The notes below the pieces were generated by a model that saw only the letters and a program-made list of their open reading frames with translations, had not been told where the DNA came from and did not search any database. This document shows, piece by piece, positions 19,301 to 25,333 of a stretch of DNA of 64,000 bases. Origin of the DNA: Geobacter sp. (lineage in GTDB: Bacteria > Desulfobacterota > Desulfuromonadia > Geobacterales > Pseudopelobacteraceae); contig PJFB01000001.1 in the NCBI GenBank assembly GCA_003574895.1, positions 1 through 64,000 of the forward strand. Reading direction: 5' to 3'. Numbering within the stretch: position 1 is the stretch's first letter; each line of letters opens with the position of its first letter. Made by a program: the position numbers and the translations under genes.

Positions 19301-20191
19301 GGCGGCCAAGGAACGGATACCGTGGCTGTGCTGGTCAACAACGCTGCCCCGGTCGTTAATGCCGGACCCGATGCCTCGCTGCTTGAAGGAGGCGCGTTCA
19401 ACAGCGGCGGCTTGTTTACCGACAGCAGTTCGACCAGTTGGACCGCTACGGTGGATTACGGTGACGGAAGCGGTCCCCAGCCGCTGACGCTCAAGGCCGA
19501 TAAGACTTTTGATCTGCAGCATGTGTATGGCCAGAACGGGGTCTACACGGTGACCGTTTTCGTGACTGACGATGAAAACGGTACAGGGGTTGACACCGCT
19601 ATAGTGACAGTGGGGAATGTGGCGCCAACGGTCAATGCCGGGCCGGACGCTGCCATCAATGCTGGCGGTACGTTCAGTTCAGACGGTTTCTTCAGCGATC
19701 CCGGGGCGGATACCTGGAGTGCAACTGTCGATTACGGAGACGGATCGGGCCTGCAACCGTTGGCGCTTAACCCGGATAAGACTTTCAGTCTCGGCCATGT
19801 CTATGACATACCGGGCAGCTTCCAGGTGACGGTGACGGTGAACGACGGTGATGGCGGCAGCGGCTCCGATACCGCCAACGTGACGGTTTCCCCGGTAATA
19901 ATCGAACCGGTACAAACCATTTTCAACCTGAGCGTACGGACCAAGCTCAACAAGGCGGACCTCGTCTGGACCTGTGTGCCAGGAAACGTTACCTACAACA
20001 TCTATCGAGGGACAACCAGTGGCGGACCGTATGCTCTCGTTCAGTCGGGATATACATCGTCATACTGCACCTATGCTGACTTCAACTTGACGCTCGGTAC
20101 AAAGTATTTCTGGCGAGTGACGTCGGTCGATCAGGCCGGGACGGAATCGCTTTATTCCAATGAGGTTTCAGCAACGCCGCTAAGCAGGTAA
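10319..20191 (+). CDS. giant secreted multidomain protein (PKD, MopE-like, FG-GAP, terpenoid-cyclase-like, Fn3)
   Basis: A 3290-aa exported protein; GGAGG lies 8 nt before the ATG. Approximate order: signal peptide ending PVFAD (32); a unique helical region (32-485); two PKD/Ig-like domains (490-665); four Cys/Asp-rich calcium- or metal-binding repeats (DADGDGY...DCND...NPG, 669-893) of the MopE-associated type; FG-GAP/VCBS repeats (898-1181); PKD domains (1195-2184), two of them interrupted by lectin-like folds (about 1340-1504 and 1859-2041); an alpha/alpha terpenoid-cyclase-like repeat domain (2190-2545); three PKD domains (2548-2826); four near-identical repeats of about 91 aa (2827-3195); and a C-terminal Fn3 domain (3201-3290). 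There is no PEP-CTERM, LPXTG or membrane anchor, so it is probably secreted or held by a partner. A structural or adhesive role is an inference. Confidence 0.88.
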   Translation: MRPFSRSRCLVALSSTVLLFVCLSFSLPVFADVWTHACGDDPFNVKTVFDKSEFICVAGTGIGGGAVAPDCGFFPCADIYVMTNRTWAGGEALADVMGSENRVWAEQLGGGFGLLSDIMIVTPAKAMVGDYDIILDNNLSAKFDGNDEVNDIGTGIAFRIIDLGHPPVDVSAIKNAAKGMSQGASNAIAQWNAGCNALDALGIGLSLMSGDYIGAAFGILGNITGIPTDYNGAVISKATELIGGFNPNSTPQKATGIYGNLAKHWYDLYEDPPDANYTEFATVNFSALNAELAASSVAGSYPFLAKGSDPREAALIRVANRSVEQAALVKALRQSYEKYQGAVAVSNYEYAYRQIEQARQYGQWLAANMDAFKNDIQYLKSVLVAYGVADKVYKASDLQALKDRVTASGLTMEEVVSLKNVGFSDERITLLTQLIKALNVPVADFTMSESIDALSAQVDTALPGIQTFNANALATMTNLVTEFTPHHPLVNAGGPYTGTTGSQILLNGSGSSDPDVGDTLTYAWDLDGDGLFDDAAGATVLHTWTTPIKTLIGLQVTDSTGRSSIGYAQAIISAGNTPPVITAFTPSATSLSASVHQPLTFTVAATDPDNDPLTYEWTLDGSPVGTGTSYTLTPGSTDSGTRLVLVTVRDNNTASQDTVEGRIVRIYSDVDGDNYDSSVDCNDNDATVHPGAIEILNNGKDDDCNPATADFVCNGLPPSTFYRDADGDSYGNPLLSVQDCTAPAGYVADNTDCNDADLNIHPGASEVCNGKDDNCNGQIDEGVSTTFYLDADNDGYGNLLAPLQACSAPAGYVTNGADCNDSNFSVNPGATEIMYDGIDNDCNPLTFDTVDADGDGYPSSLDCNDSDPLVNPGRREVIHNGKDDDCNPATMDNWSKSFVLGIDDASWIYYAKSAGDGTFSNYRTLDYLGSGTSRGITIEDFNGDGFLDFIAGRGNGEMYLFTNDGNDNFTNNGVVGIHPNSGGYIMDMAAGDFNNDGLTDFIANGNTNVSALFLNDGKGGFTRSTITLPNTGRGLDVADFDGDGNLDFAASFYGTNNVWVYRGNGAGGFTGASIGTATTSANDNYALAAADFDNDGKTDIIVGGSSNGDTYFFKGNGDGSFAAGVLVPTLDTDNYHNSIDAYDLNNDGYVDIVMGNYGSNNKLWFYPGKGDGTFGTRAAISPLSTRSSLLAVSAPPVATKAAGAPFAVVSPKSQAVAIGSPAALNGLFSYDPDGVISSYAWKFGDGGTATDATVSHPFVAEGRYLTSLVVTDGTGRAGTDVAVVKALGAPPVANAGGPYSVGEAQANSGRYSVSLNGSASTDDGGIVSYEWDFGDGFTDNFDDGNALGWSQLQGTWAVDGGSYRQTNASIDRSDTFVGNLKSGDYTVEADIMLLAGSGQEAQLLFRGLDQNNHYELIFRGRGYNDMLFYRVLNGGSSNLASVGLGFVPQLNTWYHLKVEAYGSSFRCYLNGSLMLVVNDTNLPNGKVGFSTYYSDARFDNLVVSSLGTGANPTHLYAEGSYTATLKVTDKAGQTAMATASVTASKGTPPVADAGGPYLLDETIASQNTWTVTLDGSASVDDSGIQSYSWDFGDGSALGTVQKPTHTYTGAGTFNVTLTVTDRAGQTSAAKSIVTTSGNALPVANPGGPYNVNEDQVVNKHWTINVDASASTDDVGIWKYEWNFGDGTPVVTTRTATHTYAVPGTYTVALKVTDHANQTHTATTTASVVTTGAPTANAGGPYVTEPNTPVVFDGTASTDNTGIFSYAWNFGDGTTGKGAQPIHTYSSTGSYPITLTVQDAALQTATATATVTVAVGNSPVANAGGPYTANVGAPFRLNGSASTDDYGIASFQWTVGSSSVLIEDAFTGTVIDTAKWLFPTSGVTQNNAVTLTGSSGWGSRYLFSNTDFTLDGTAVLAGQITQTAGGYLMFGFKNTTTNFSYEQMPYALYFNNGGLYVYENGSSRGQFGSYASNTAYDARIELKTSVTGGVNGARYYYKPASSTVWTLLYDSSFVPSSMSFKVGASYYSGTFVIDNIVLSAGIQTLSGEKPIIIPIAAGTYPVQLTVTDGAGQSSTASSTLTVSSDPLVITAPWQFSGGIEVPHDTWSGEEVILKAVVKSGKAPITYVWDFGDGTSSTPATVTDSYNLSVKHTYNATDGTPITARITVTDADGKSSSDLYPIIIRTKTLSVEVNKAIDDALWYVHTTQNRTNGSWQSSGYTNGYYSSPTASAIHSMEINGHLEVGDFSNDPYVEDVWQGMKYVLTTLNTVAIGDQAYGDPDVNGNGYGIQVNSGSSIYEGGQVMMALVASGTPNLKASTGGSGIIGRSYREIVEDMAEMYYWGQGDDVSGYGAGGWRYSWQGQADNSASQWAALGFEAAEEQAWIKVPQWVRDRNIIWLAYSRSSDGNGYGYTSAGNDVATTPSGLAQVAFDKIPTTDMRWKQVENFLASYWDRWYNGSGNYYALYALAKAMRTAKPKEITILGEGTTNAIDWYNDPTRGLARTIVNQQDANGMFTGGRTDTGTHWVEGAFRTAWGVIILTKTLFVLPPVAVAGENKVWGIDWPLTLDGSKSYHLDPFRKIVKYEWDINGDGIYEYSSDQPTATHTYTELGTYKVTLRVTDNNDPPKYDTNSITVVVAVPPHPPVANPGGPYVGFVGIPLQLDGSKSYDIDPTDFITAYEWELDGVYPYNFSDATGATPTFTWDAPGTYNIGLKVSDNGVLSPNNEKLSDTKWTTVIIKQNNQPVANAGGPYTVSEGGTIELDGSASSDPDGNALSYAWDLDNDGTFETTGMKPAFSRPDNGTFTVRLKVSDGGLESVATATVEVLNVAPLVSPPAPAIITEGSTYLASGSFSDPGADTWAATVDYGDGTGVQPLTLSGKNFSLNHLYPQNGVYPVTIVVIDKDGATGSATVQVTATNVAPLVNAGPDVTLNNTRSFAGSGSFTDPGADTWTATVDYGDGTGPQPLLLNPDKTFAFAHTYAANGAFTVTVTVSDGDGGQGTDTVAVLVNNAAPVVNAGPDASLLEGGAFNSGGLFTDSSSTSWTATVDYGDGSGPQPLTLKADKTFDLQHVYGQNGVYTVTVFVTDDENGTGVDTAIVTVGNVAPTVNAGPDAAINAGGTFSSDGFFSDPGADTWSATVDYGDGSGLQPLALNPDKTFSLGHVYDIPGSFQVTVTVNDGDGGSGSDTANVTVSPVIIEPVQTIFNLSVRTKLNKADLVWTCVPGNVTYNIYRGTTSGGPYALVQSGYTSSYCTYADFNLTLGTKYFWRVTSVDQAGTESLYSNEVSATPLSR
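18796..19900 (+). repeat. four tandem coding repeats of about 275 bp
   Basis: Within the giant gene, four consecutive units of about 91 codons each carry NAGPD, DPGADTW.ATVDYGDG and Q.L.L...K.F...H.Y at the same spacing. The last three are the closest to one another. They are PKD-like domains amplified by duplication; unequal recombination could change their number. Confidence 0.8.
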
Positions 20192-20246
20192 TTTTTATTA
20201 ACTCGGACACCTGCTTGACAGGGTCCGCGAAACAGGAAGGTGACCC

Positions 20247-20918
20247 ATGAAGACACTTCGATTCATTCTCACAACCGCTCTGATCCTCTGCACAAGCACA
20301 CTTGCCTCAGCCGTAACCTTTTCGATATATGAGGGAATTGTCTATGATAACGGAGCGGCGTCCTGGTTCGCTGATCCTCTTGCCACTCCACCGACAAATT
20401 ATGATTTCACGACGCCTCAGTCATGGACTGCCACTTTCAATACGCCAGGCACATATGCCTATGGAATATTTGTCGATACCGAAATATCGGAAACCGATAA
20501 TACATTTTTCAACGAACAGGGACTTGTAGGATCAACTGCACCTGACTCCCGTCTCTCTTGGCAGATTGACGACCCATGGTACGGAACCATTTATGGCAAT
20601 TTCTTTAACAACGCCCTCACTAATTCCAACGATGTTGCGTCAGCTCCGAACGACGTCTCGATGGCTCTCATCTGGAACTTTACCCTGGCAGACGGAGAAG
20701 CGGTTAAACTGGATTTCTTCCTTTCTTCAATAGTGCCAACGTCCGGATTTTATCTTGCTGATGCTGACCCTTTATCAAATGAATCTCTCTATTTTTCTAC
20801 AGCGTTGACCCCAATGGGCAATGAAACCACCCCTGTCCCCGAACCCTCGACCCTAGTCCTGCTCGGTTCTGCCCTGGCTGGCCTTGGCCTATATGCGAGG
20901 AAACGACGTGTAAACTGA
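20247..20918 (+). CDS. PEP-CTERM sorting domain protein
   Basis: A 223-aa exported protein: signal peptide ending LASAVTF (about residue 23), a beta-rich passenger, and a C-terminal sorting signal PVPEPSTLVLLGSALAGLGL followed by YARKRR. PEP-CTERM proteins are recognised by exosortase (EpsH/XrtA) and processed at the cell envelope, usually in strains making an exopolysaccharide matrix. GGAAGGTGA lies just upstream of the ATG. It starts 55 bp after the giant gene with no promoter visible, so it is probably co-transcribed with it. The passenger is of unknown function. No exosortase gene is in this window. Confidence 0.9.
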   Translation: MKTLRFILTTALILCTSTLASAVTFSIYEGIVYDNGAASWFADPLATPPTNYDFTTPQSWTATFNTPGTYAYGIFVDTEISETDNTFFNEQGLVGSTAPDSRLSWQIDDPWYGTIYGNFFNNALTNSNDVASAPNDVSMALIWNFTLADGEAVKLDFFLSSIVPTSGFYLADADPLSNESLYFSTALTPMGNETTPVPEPSTLVLLGSALAGLGLYARKRRVN

Positions 20919-20959
20919 TCTTCAAACTTGTTCGTTTTGTAACGCGAAACCGATGGATC

Positions 20960-21009
20960 GGGCTCCAAAAAGGCGGGTGAGATGCGCTCCGTCTTTTTGG
21001 AGCCCTTTT
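20960..21009 (+). terminator. intrinsic terminator after the PEP-CTERM gene
   Basis: A perfect 13-bp stem, GGGCTCCAAAAAG (20960-20972) and CTTTTTGGAGCCC (20993-21005), with a 20-nt loop followed by TTTT. It separates the giant protein/PEP-CTERM transcript from the downstream YdjY gene. The A/T-rich inner stem means it could also work on the other strand. Confidence 0.75.
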
Positions 21010-21069
21010 GACAATTGCCTTCATTGTGCAACAATGATACGTTTTTATATCCGTACCGGAGGACCTGCC

Positions 21070-21813
21070 ATGACAAAACCCATTGCTCTCCTGCTGCTGG
21101 CCGCGATCATCGGCTTGGCGACCCCGTCACACTCTGAATCCCCACCCGCGGTTGCTGCGCCGCCACCGCCAGGCATGATGCCAACACCGCAGATTCCCGG
21201 CGAGTTGCCGGACCGCCACACCTTCCGTGTCTCTCCTGTGGAGCAGGTGAGCCCCGGCCTCTACCGGGTAGGCGAGATTCTGATCAACAAGAAGGAGCGG
21301 ACCGTCTCCTTCCCGGCTGAAGTCAATATGGATAAGGGATTGCTGGAGTACGTCCTGGTGCGGAGCGGCGGCAAGACCCACGAGAGCCTGCTGCGAACGA
21401 GGGTTGAGCCTTACAACCTGCAGGTTGCCTGTCTGCTCCTCGGAATCGAAGGGACTTCGGTGCCGCTGGCTTACCAAGGCGCGCCGGAAACCCCGAAGGG
21501 TGACCCGGTTGCGCTTATCCTCAATCTGCAGACTGGCGCCCCGAGCAGGCCCGAGCAGTGGATGGTCAAAACCGTTGACGGCACCAACCATGACCTCCGG
21601 AATATGAGCTGGGTCTTCACAGGTTCCCTGGTTTCAAACGGCCGTTTCGCTGCCCAGGCGGAAGGTTCGATCATCGCGGTGTACCACGACCCCGCTGCCA
21701 TGATTGACAATGCTTCGCCAGGCGGTGAAAGTGACGAGATTTGGTTTGTAAATGAAAAGAGCGTGCCTCCGGTTGGAACACCGGTCACCATTACCATCAA
21801 GTCGTTGAAATGA
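21070..21813 (+). CDS. YdjY-domain secreted protein
   Basis: A 247-aa exported protein. The start is the ATG at 21070 with GGAGGACC 6-13 nt upstream; the open frame continues upstream through the terminator and is not coding. Signal peptide ends at PSHSES (about 22), followed by a Pro-rich linker and the YdjY core: RVGEILINKKERTVSFPAEV and LEYVLVRSGGKTHESLL (about 70-115). YdjY domains are of unknown biochemical role and occur in exported proteins, sometimes near iron-sulphur proteins. Twenty bp separate it from the next gene, so the two are likely co-transcribed. Confidence 0.82.
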   Translation: MTKPIALLLLAAIIGLATPSHSESPPAVAAPPPPGMMPTPQIPGELPDRHTFRVSPVEQVSPGLYRVGEILINKKERTVSFPAEVNMDKGLLEYVLVRSGGKTHESLLRTRVEPYNLQVACLLLGIEGTSVPLAYQGAPETPKGDPVALILNLQTGAPSRPEQWMVKTVDGTNHDLRNMSWVFTGSLVSNGRFAAQAEGSIIAVYHDPAAMIDNASPGGESDEIWFVNEKSVPPVGTPVTITIKSLK

Positions 21814-21832
21814 TTTCCAGAAGGAGGCTGCA

Positions 21833-23002
21833 ATGAAGAGGTTAACTTTGTTGACGGTTGCTGTGCTGTTGCTCGTTCTTCCGGTTTCGGCCATTGCCGC
21901 GGACAAAATAGTAGCCAAATCAAAACCGGATGTTTCCCTCAGGCTGGAGTTGGAGAACTCCATCGGCAAGGGGCTTACCTGGCTTGCCGGCAAACAGAAT
22001 CCAGCCGGTTACTGGGCCCAGGCAGAGTATCCGGCACTCTCTGCCCTTGCCCTGACGGCCTTCCAGGGCGACCCTTCGGGCTTCTATAAGCGCAAGTACG
22101 AGCAGAACATCAGGAGCGGCTACGACTATCTGTTGAAAAACGCCAAGCCGGACGGCGGTATCTATGGCAAGGATCTGGCCAACTACAACACATCCATCTC
22201 CATGATGGCCTTGCTGGTTGCCAACAACCCTGCCTATGAACCGACTTTGAAAAAGGCCCGCAAGTTCCTTGTCGGACTGCAGGATGATTTCGGTGAAAAG
22301 GGGATGGGGGACGACCCGTTGGATGGCGGTATCGGCTACGGCGGCAGCTATAAGCACTCAGACCTTGCCAACACCAGTTTTGCCCTTGAAGCGCTGTATT
22401 ATACCCGCTTTCTCAAAAGCGACGTTGCCAACGATCCCGATGCCAAGGATCTGAACTGGAAGGCTGCGCAACAGTTCATCAGCCGCTGCCAGAACCTGCC
22501 CGGGTCCAATGATCAGAAATGGGCCAGCGATGATCCGGCCAACAAAGGTGGCTTCGTTTATTTCCCGGAAAACAGCAAGGCCGGCGAGCAGAATCTGGCC
22601 AATGGCAAAACCGCGCTCCGCTCCTATGGCAGTATGAGTTATGCGGGATTGTTGAGCTTTATCTACGCCCAGGTTGACAAGAACGATCCACGGGTAAAGG
22701 CCGTCATTGACTGGCTCTCCAAAAACTATACCCTGGATGAAAATCCGGGAATGGGCCAGGAGGGGCTTTATTACTACTATCACACCATGGCCAAGGCGCT
22801 TTCCAGCGCCGGCGTCGAAACCCTGACCCTCAAGGATGGTACGAAGGTCAACTGGCGCCAGAATCTGGCCAAACGGCTTCTCAACCTCCAAAACGCCGAC
22901 GGTTCATGGGTTAATGCCAATGGCCGCTGGTGGGAAAAAGACCCGCATCTGGTCACATCCTATGCAACAATAACTCTGGAGATCATTCATCGGGGACTTT
23001 AA
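21833..23002 (+). CDS. secreted prenyltransferase/squalene-oxidase-repeat protein
   Basis: A 389-aa protein with a signal peptide (about 1-22, ending AIAADK) and an alpha/alpha toroid of the terpenoid cyclase/prenyltransferase superfamily. Repeated QxxxG-like turns can be seen: WLAGKQNPAGYW (about 45), DYLLKNAKPDGGIYG (about 100), KGGFVYFPE (about 240) and LLNLQNADGSWVN (about 345). No DxDD or DCTAE-like catalytic motif of true cyclases was seen, so it may be a binding or structural version of the fold. The giant protein upstream carries a related domain. It is 27 bp upstream of eboD and probably in the same transcript. Confidence 0.85.
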   Translation: MKRLTLLTVAVLLLVLPVSAIAADKIVAKSKPDVSLRLELENSIGKGLTWLAGKQNPAGYWAQAEYPALSALALTAFQGDPSGFYKRKYEQNIRSGYDYLLKNAKPDGGIYGKDLANYNTSISMMALLVANNPAYEPTLKKARKFLVGLQDDFGEKGMGDDPLDGGIGYGGSYKHSDLANTSFALEALYYTRFLKSDVANDPDAKDLNWKAAQQFISRCQNLPGSNDQKWASDDPANKGGFVYFPENSKAGEQNLANGKTALRSYGSMSYAGLLSFIYAQVDKNDPRVKAVIDWLSKNYTLDENPGMGQEGLYYYYHTMAKALSSAGVETLTLKDGTKVNWRQNLAKRLLNLQNADGSWVNANGRWWEKDPHLVTSYATITLEIIHRGL

Positions 23003-23029
23003 ACGGATGATTTACCGGCAGGCGGTCAG

Positions 23030-24265
23030 ATGACAATGCACACGATTCAGCAAACGTTCAAGGTCAGCTATTCCTACCCGGTGATTTTCACCAGGGGCCT
23101 GTTTGCCCATGACAACGTGGTGTTGGCAAATTTGCTGCGAGGCAGCGGCAGGGAGTCCAACCGGGCGCTGGTGGTAATCGACAGCGAAGTCGCGCGGCTT
23201 ACGCCCGGGCTTTTGGAATTGATCGGGAACTATGCGCAAATCCACTCTCCAGTGATAGAATTTGTTGCGCCGCCGTTTCTGGTCAGGGGCGGTGAGATCT
23301 GCAAGCATGAACCTCTGGAAGTGGATCGGATTCACTACCTTGTCGAGCGGCATCGTCTCTGCCGGCATTCCTTCATCATTGCCATCGGTGGCGGCGCGGT
23401 GCTGGATGCGGCCGGTTACGCCGCGGCAACCGCCCATCGGGGCATCCGGCTTATCAGGCTGCCGACCACGGTGCTTGCCCAAAACGATGCCGGGGTGGGG
23501 GTCAAGAACGGGATCAACGCCTTTGGCAGAAAAAACTTTCTCGGGACCTTTGCGCCGCCCTTTGCTGTTATCAATGATCTGGATTTCCTGAAGACCCTTG
23601 ATGAACGGGACCTGCGCTCCGGCATTGCCGAAGCGGTCAAGGTTGGCCTGATCCGCGATCGTGAGTTTTTTGACTCACTGTACGCCGAACGGGCGGAACT
23701 CGCCGATTTTTCGCCTGTTGCAATGGAGAGGATGATTGTCCGCTGTGCCGAGCTTCACCTGGAGCACATTGCCGGCGCCGGAGATCCGTTCGAGTGCGGT
23801 TCATCCCGTCCCCTCGATTTCGGACACTGGAACGCCCACAAGCTTGAGGAACTCACCGGCAGCGAACTGCGGCATGGAGAAGCGGTGGCCATCGGCATAG
23901 CCCTTGACTCTCTCTATTCCAGGAATAAAGGTTTGCTTAACGAACTGGATCTACACCGGATCCTGACCATGCTGGAGGATATTGGCTTCGCATTGTACCA
24001 CCCGGCGCTTTCCTGGCTGGATGTAGGCAAGGCGTTACAGGAATTTCAGGAACACCTGGGAGGCGGACTCTCGATCCCCCTGCTCAAAGGCATCGGGACA
24101 AGGATCGAGGCCCACGAAATAGACATTCAACTGATGAAACGCTGCATAGGAATACTGGCCGAAAGGTCCGCACTGAAGCGGGCTCCCAGTTTAGGGAGAA
24201 AACGACCCCACTTGAAACCGGAGAAAAGAAATGGCGCCCCCATACCAAAAAATGACAGCAAGTGA
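23030..24265 (+). CDS. eboD: EboD-type AroB-like sugar phosphate cyclase
   Basis: A 411-aa member of the 3-dehydroquinate synthase superfamily. It shows the NAD-binding AIGGGAVLDAAGYAAA (about 123-138), the phosphate loop RLPTTVLAQNDAGVGVKNGIN (about 144-164) and metal ligands in GIAEAVKVGLI (Glu, about 200), DFGHWNAHKLE and LRHGEAVAIG (His). The C-terminus is about 40 residues longer than in housekeeping AroB and is basic. Position in a cluster with TatD-like, EboE, phosphodiesterase and UbiA genes marks it as EboD rather than the shikimate enzyme. The product of EboD has not, to my knowledge, been fixed. The ribosome-binding site is weak. Confidence 0.88.
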   Translation: MTMHTIQQTFKVSYSYPVIFTRGLFAHDNVVLANLLRGSGRESNRALVVIDSEVARLTPGLLELIGNYAQIHSPVIEFVAPPFLVRGGEICKHEPLEVDRIHYLVERHRLCRHSFIIAIGGGAVLDAAGYAAATAHRGIRLIRLPTTVLAQNDAGVGVKNGINAFGRKNFLGTFAPPFAVINDLDFLKTLDERDLRSGIAEAVKVGLIRDREFFDSLYAERAELADFSPVAMERMIVRCAELHLEHIAGAGDPFECGSSRPLDFGHWNAHKLEELTGSELRHGEAVAIGIALDSLYSRNKGLLNELDLHRILTMLEDIGFALYHPALSWLDVGKALQEFQEHLGGGLSIPLLKGIGTRIEAHEIDIQLMKRCIGILAERSALKRAPSLGRKRPHLKPEKRNGAPIPKNDSK

Positions 24266-24533
24266 AATCCTGGACCTCTACTTTATCGAAAACAGGGCGC
24301 GACTTCTGGATATCGCCTCATTTCTCGACCGGATCGACAGGTATGAAGGGGCTGACGAGGCAAAGGCGGATTTTCGCTACCAGGCATTCGTCGATGCCAT
24401 CGATATTCTCAAAAGTTCCGTCCGGGAAAGGACTGCTGCCATTCAGCAATCATTCAGCGATCAGACGACCGAGCCGCTGGATAGCGCAGTCGGATTGAAG
24501 GCCTTCGGCGCCTGGGAAGGGGGCAAGCGATGA
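24231..24533 (+). CDS. small orphan protein of the ebo cluster
   Basis: A 100-aa, mostly helical protein, nested by 35 bp in the end of eboD and overlapping eboB by 4 bp (ATGA). GGAG lies about 8 nt before the ATG. Features are a conserved-looking start TASEILDLYFIENRARLLDI, FLDRIDRYEG and a C-terminal half rich in Glu, Gln and Asp. It occupies the place where other ebo clusters may carry eboA, but it is much shorter than I expect for EboA and was not recognised as such. Tight coupling on both sides argues that it is real and part of the pathway. Confidence 0.7.
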   Translation: MAPPYQKMTASEILDLYFIENRARLLDIASFLDRIDRYEGADEAKADFRYQAFVDAIDILKSSVRERTAAIQQSFSDQTTEPLDSAVGLKAFGAWEGGKR

Positions 24534-25333
24534 AGGCAATAGATCCCCACATCCATATGGTGTCCAGGACCACCGACGATTATCTGAAGCTCGCGATCAG
24601 CGGCATCCACACCGTGACCGAACCGGCTTTCTGGGCTGGATTCGATCGGAGTTCTGCGGACAGTTTTCGCGATTATTTCCATCACCTGACAGTAACCGAG
24701 CCTGCCAGGGCAGCGCGGTTCGGTGTCAGGCACTTCTGCTGGATCGGCCTCAACTCCAAGGAAGCGGAAAACCTGGCAATTGCCGAAGATGTGCTGGCCA
24801 TCATGCCCGAATTTCTCGATGCGGCAACGGCCATCGGCATTGGTGAGGTTGGGCTCAACAAGAACAGCCGCAATGAGATCAAGGTGCTGGAGCGGCAGCT
24901 GGAATTGGCCGTCAGCAGGAATGAATTGCTCCTGATCCATACGCCGCACCTGGAAGACAAGCTGAAGGGCACTCGGATCATCATGGAGATGATCCTCTCT
25001 GAGCCGAGGCTTGACCCCTCCAGGGTACTCATCGATCACGCCGAGGAGCATACCATCAAGGAAATCAAAGATAATGGTTTCTGGTTCGGGCTCACCCTGT
25101 ATCCGAACTCAAAGGGGAGCCCGGAAAGGGCCATAGACGCCGTGGAGATTCACGGCACGGAGCGTATCTGCATCAATTCGTCCGCTGACTGGAGCGTCAG
25201 CGATCCCCTGTCCGTACTGAAGTGCGCCAACGAGATGCGGCGCCGGGGACACCCGGAAGAAGCCATTAACAAGGTATTTTACGACAATCCCAGGACCTTT
25301 CTCAGCCAATGTCCGAAATTTCAGGTCGGTTAA
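24530..25333 (+). CDS. eboB: EboB-type TatD-family metal-dependent hydrolase
   Basis: A 267-aa TIM-barrel hydrolase of the TatD/amidohydrolase class. Metal ligands can be followed: DPHIHM (residues 4-9), GEVGLNK (Glu, about 105), LLIHTPH (about 143-149), VLIDHAEE (about 170) and SSADWS (Asp, about 222). TatD proteins are Mg-dependent nucleases or phosphoesterases, but the ebo branch has no assigned substrate. It overlaps the previous gene by 4 bp and the next by 25 bp. Confidence 0.86.
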   Translation: MKAIDPHIHMVSRTTDDYLKLAISGIHTVTEPAFWAGFDRSSADSFRDYFHHLTVTEPARAARFGVRHFCWIGLNSKEAENLAIAEDVLAIMPEFLDAATAIGIGEVGLNKNSRNEIKVLERQLELAVSRNELLLIHTPHLEDKLKGTRIIMEMILSEPRLDPSRVLIDHAEEHTIKEIKDNGFWFGLTLYPNSKGSPERAIDAVEIHGTERICINSSADWSVSDPLSVLKCANEMRRRGHPEEAINKVFYDNPRTFLSQCPKFQVG

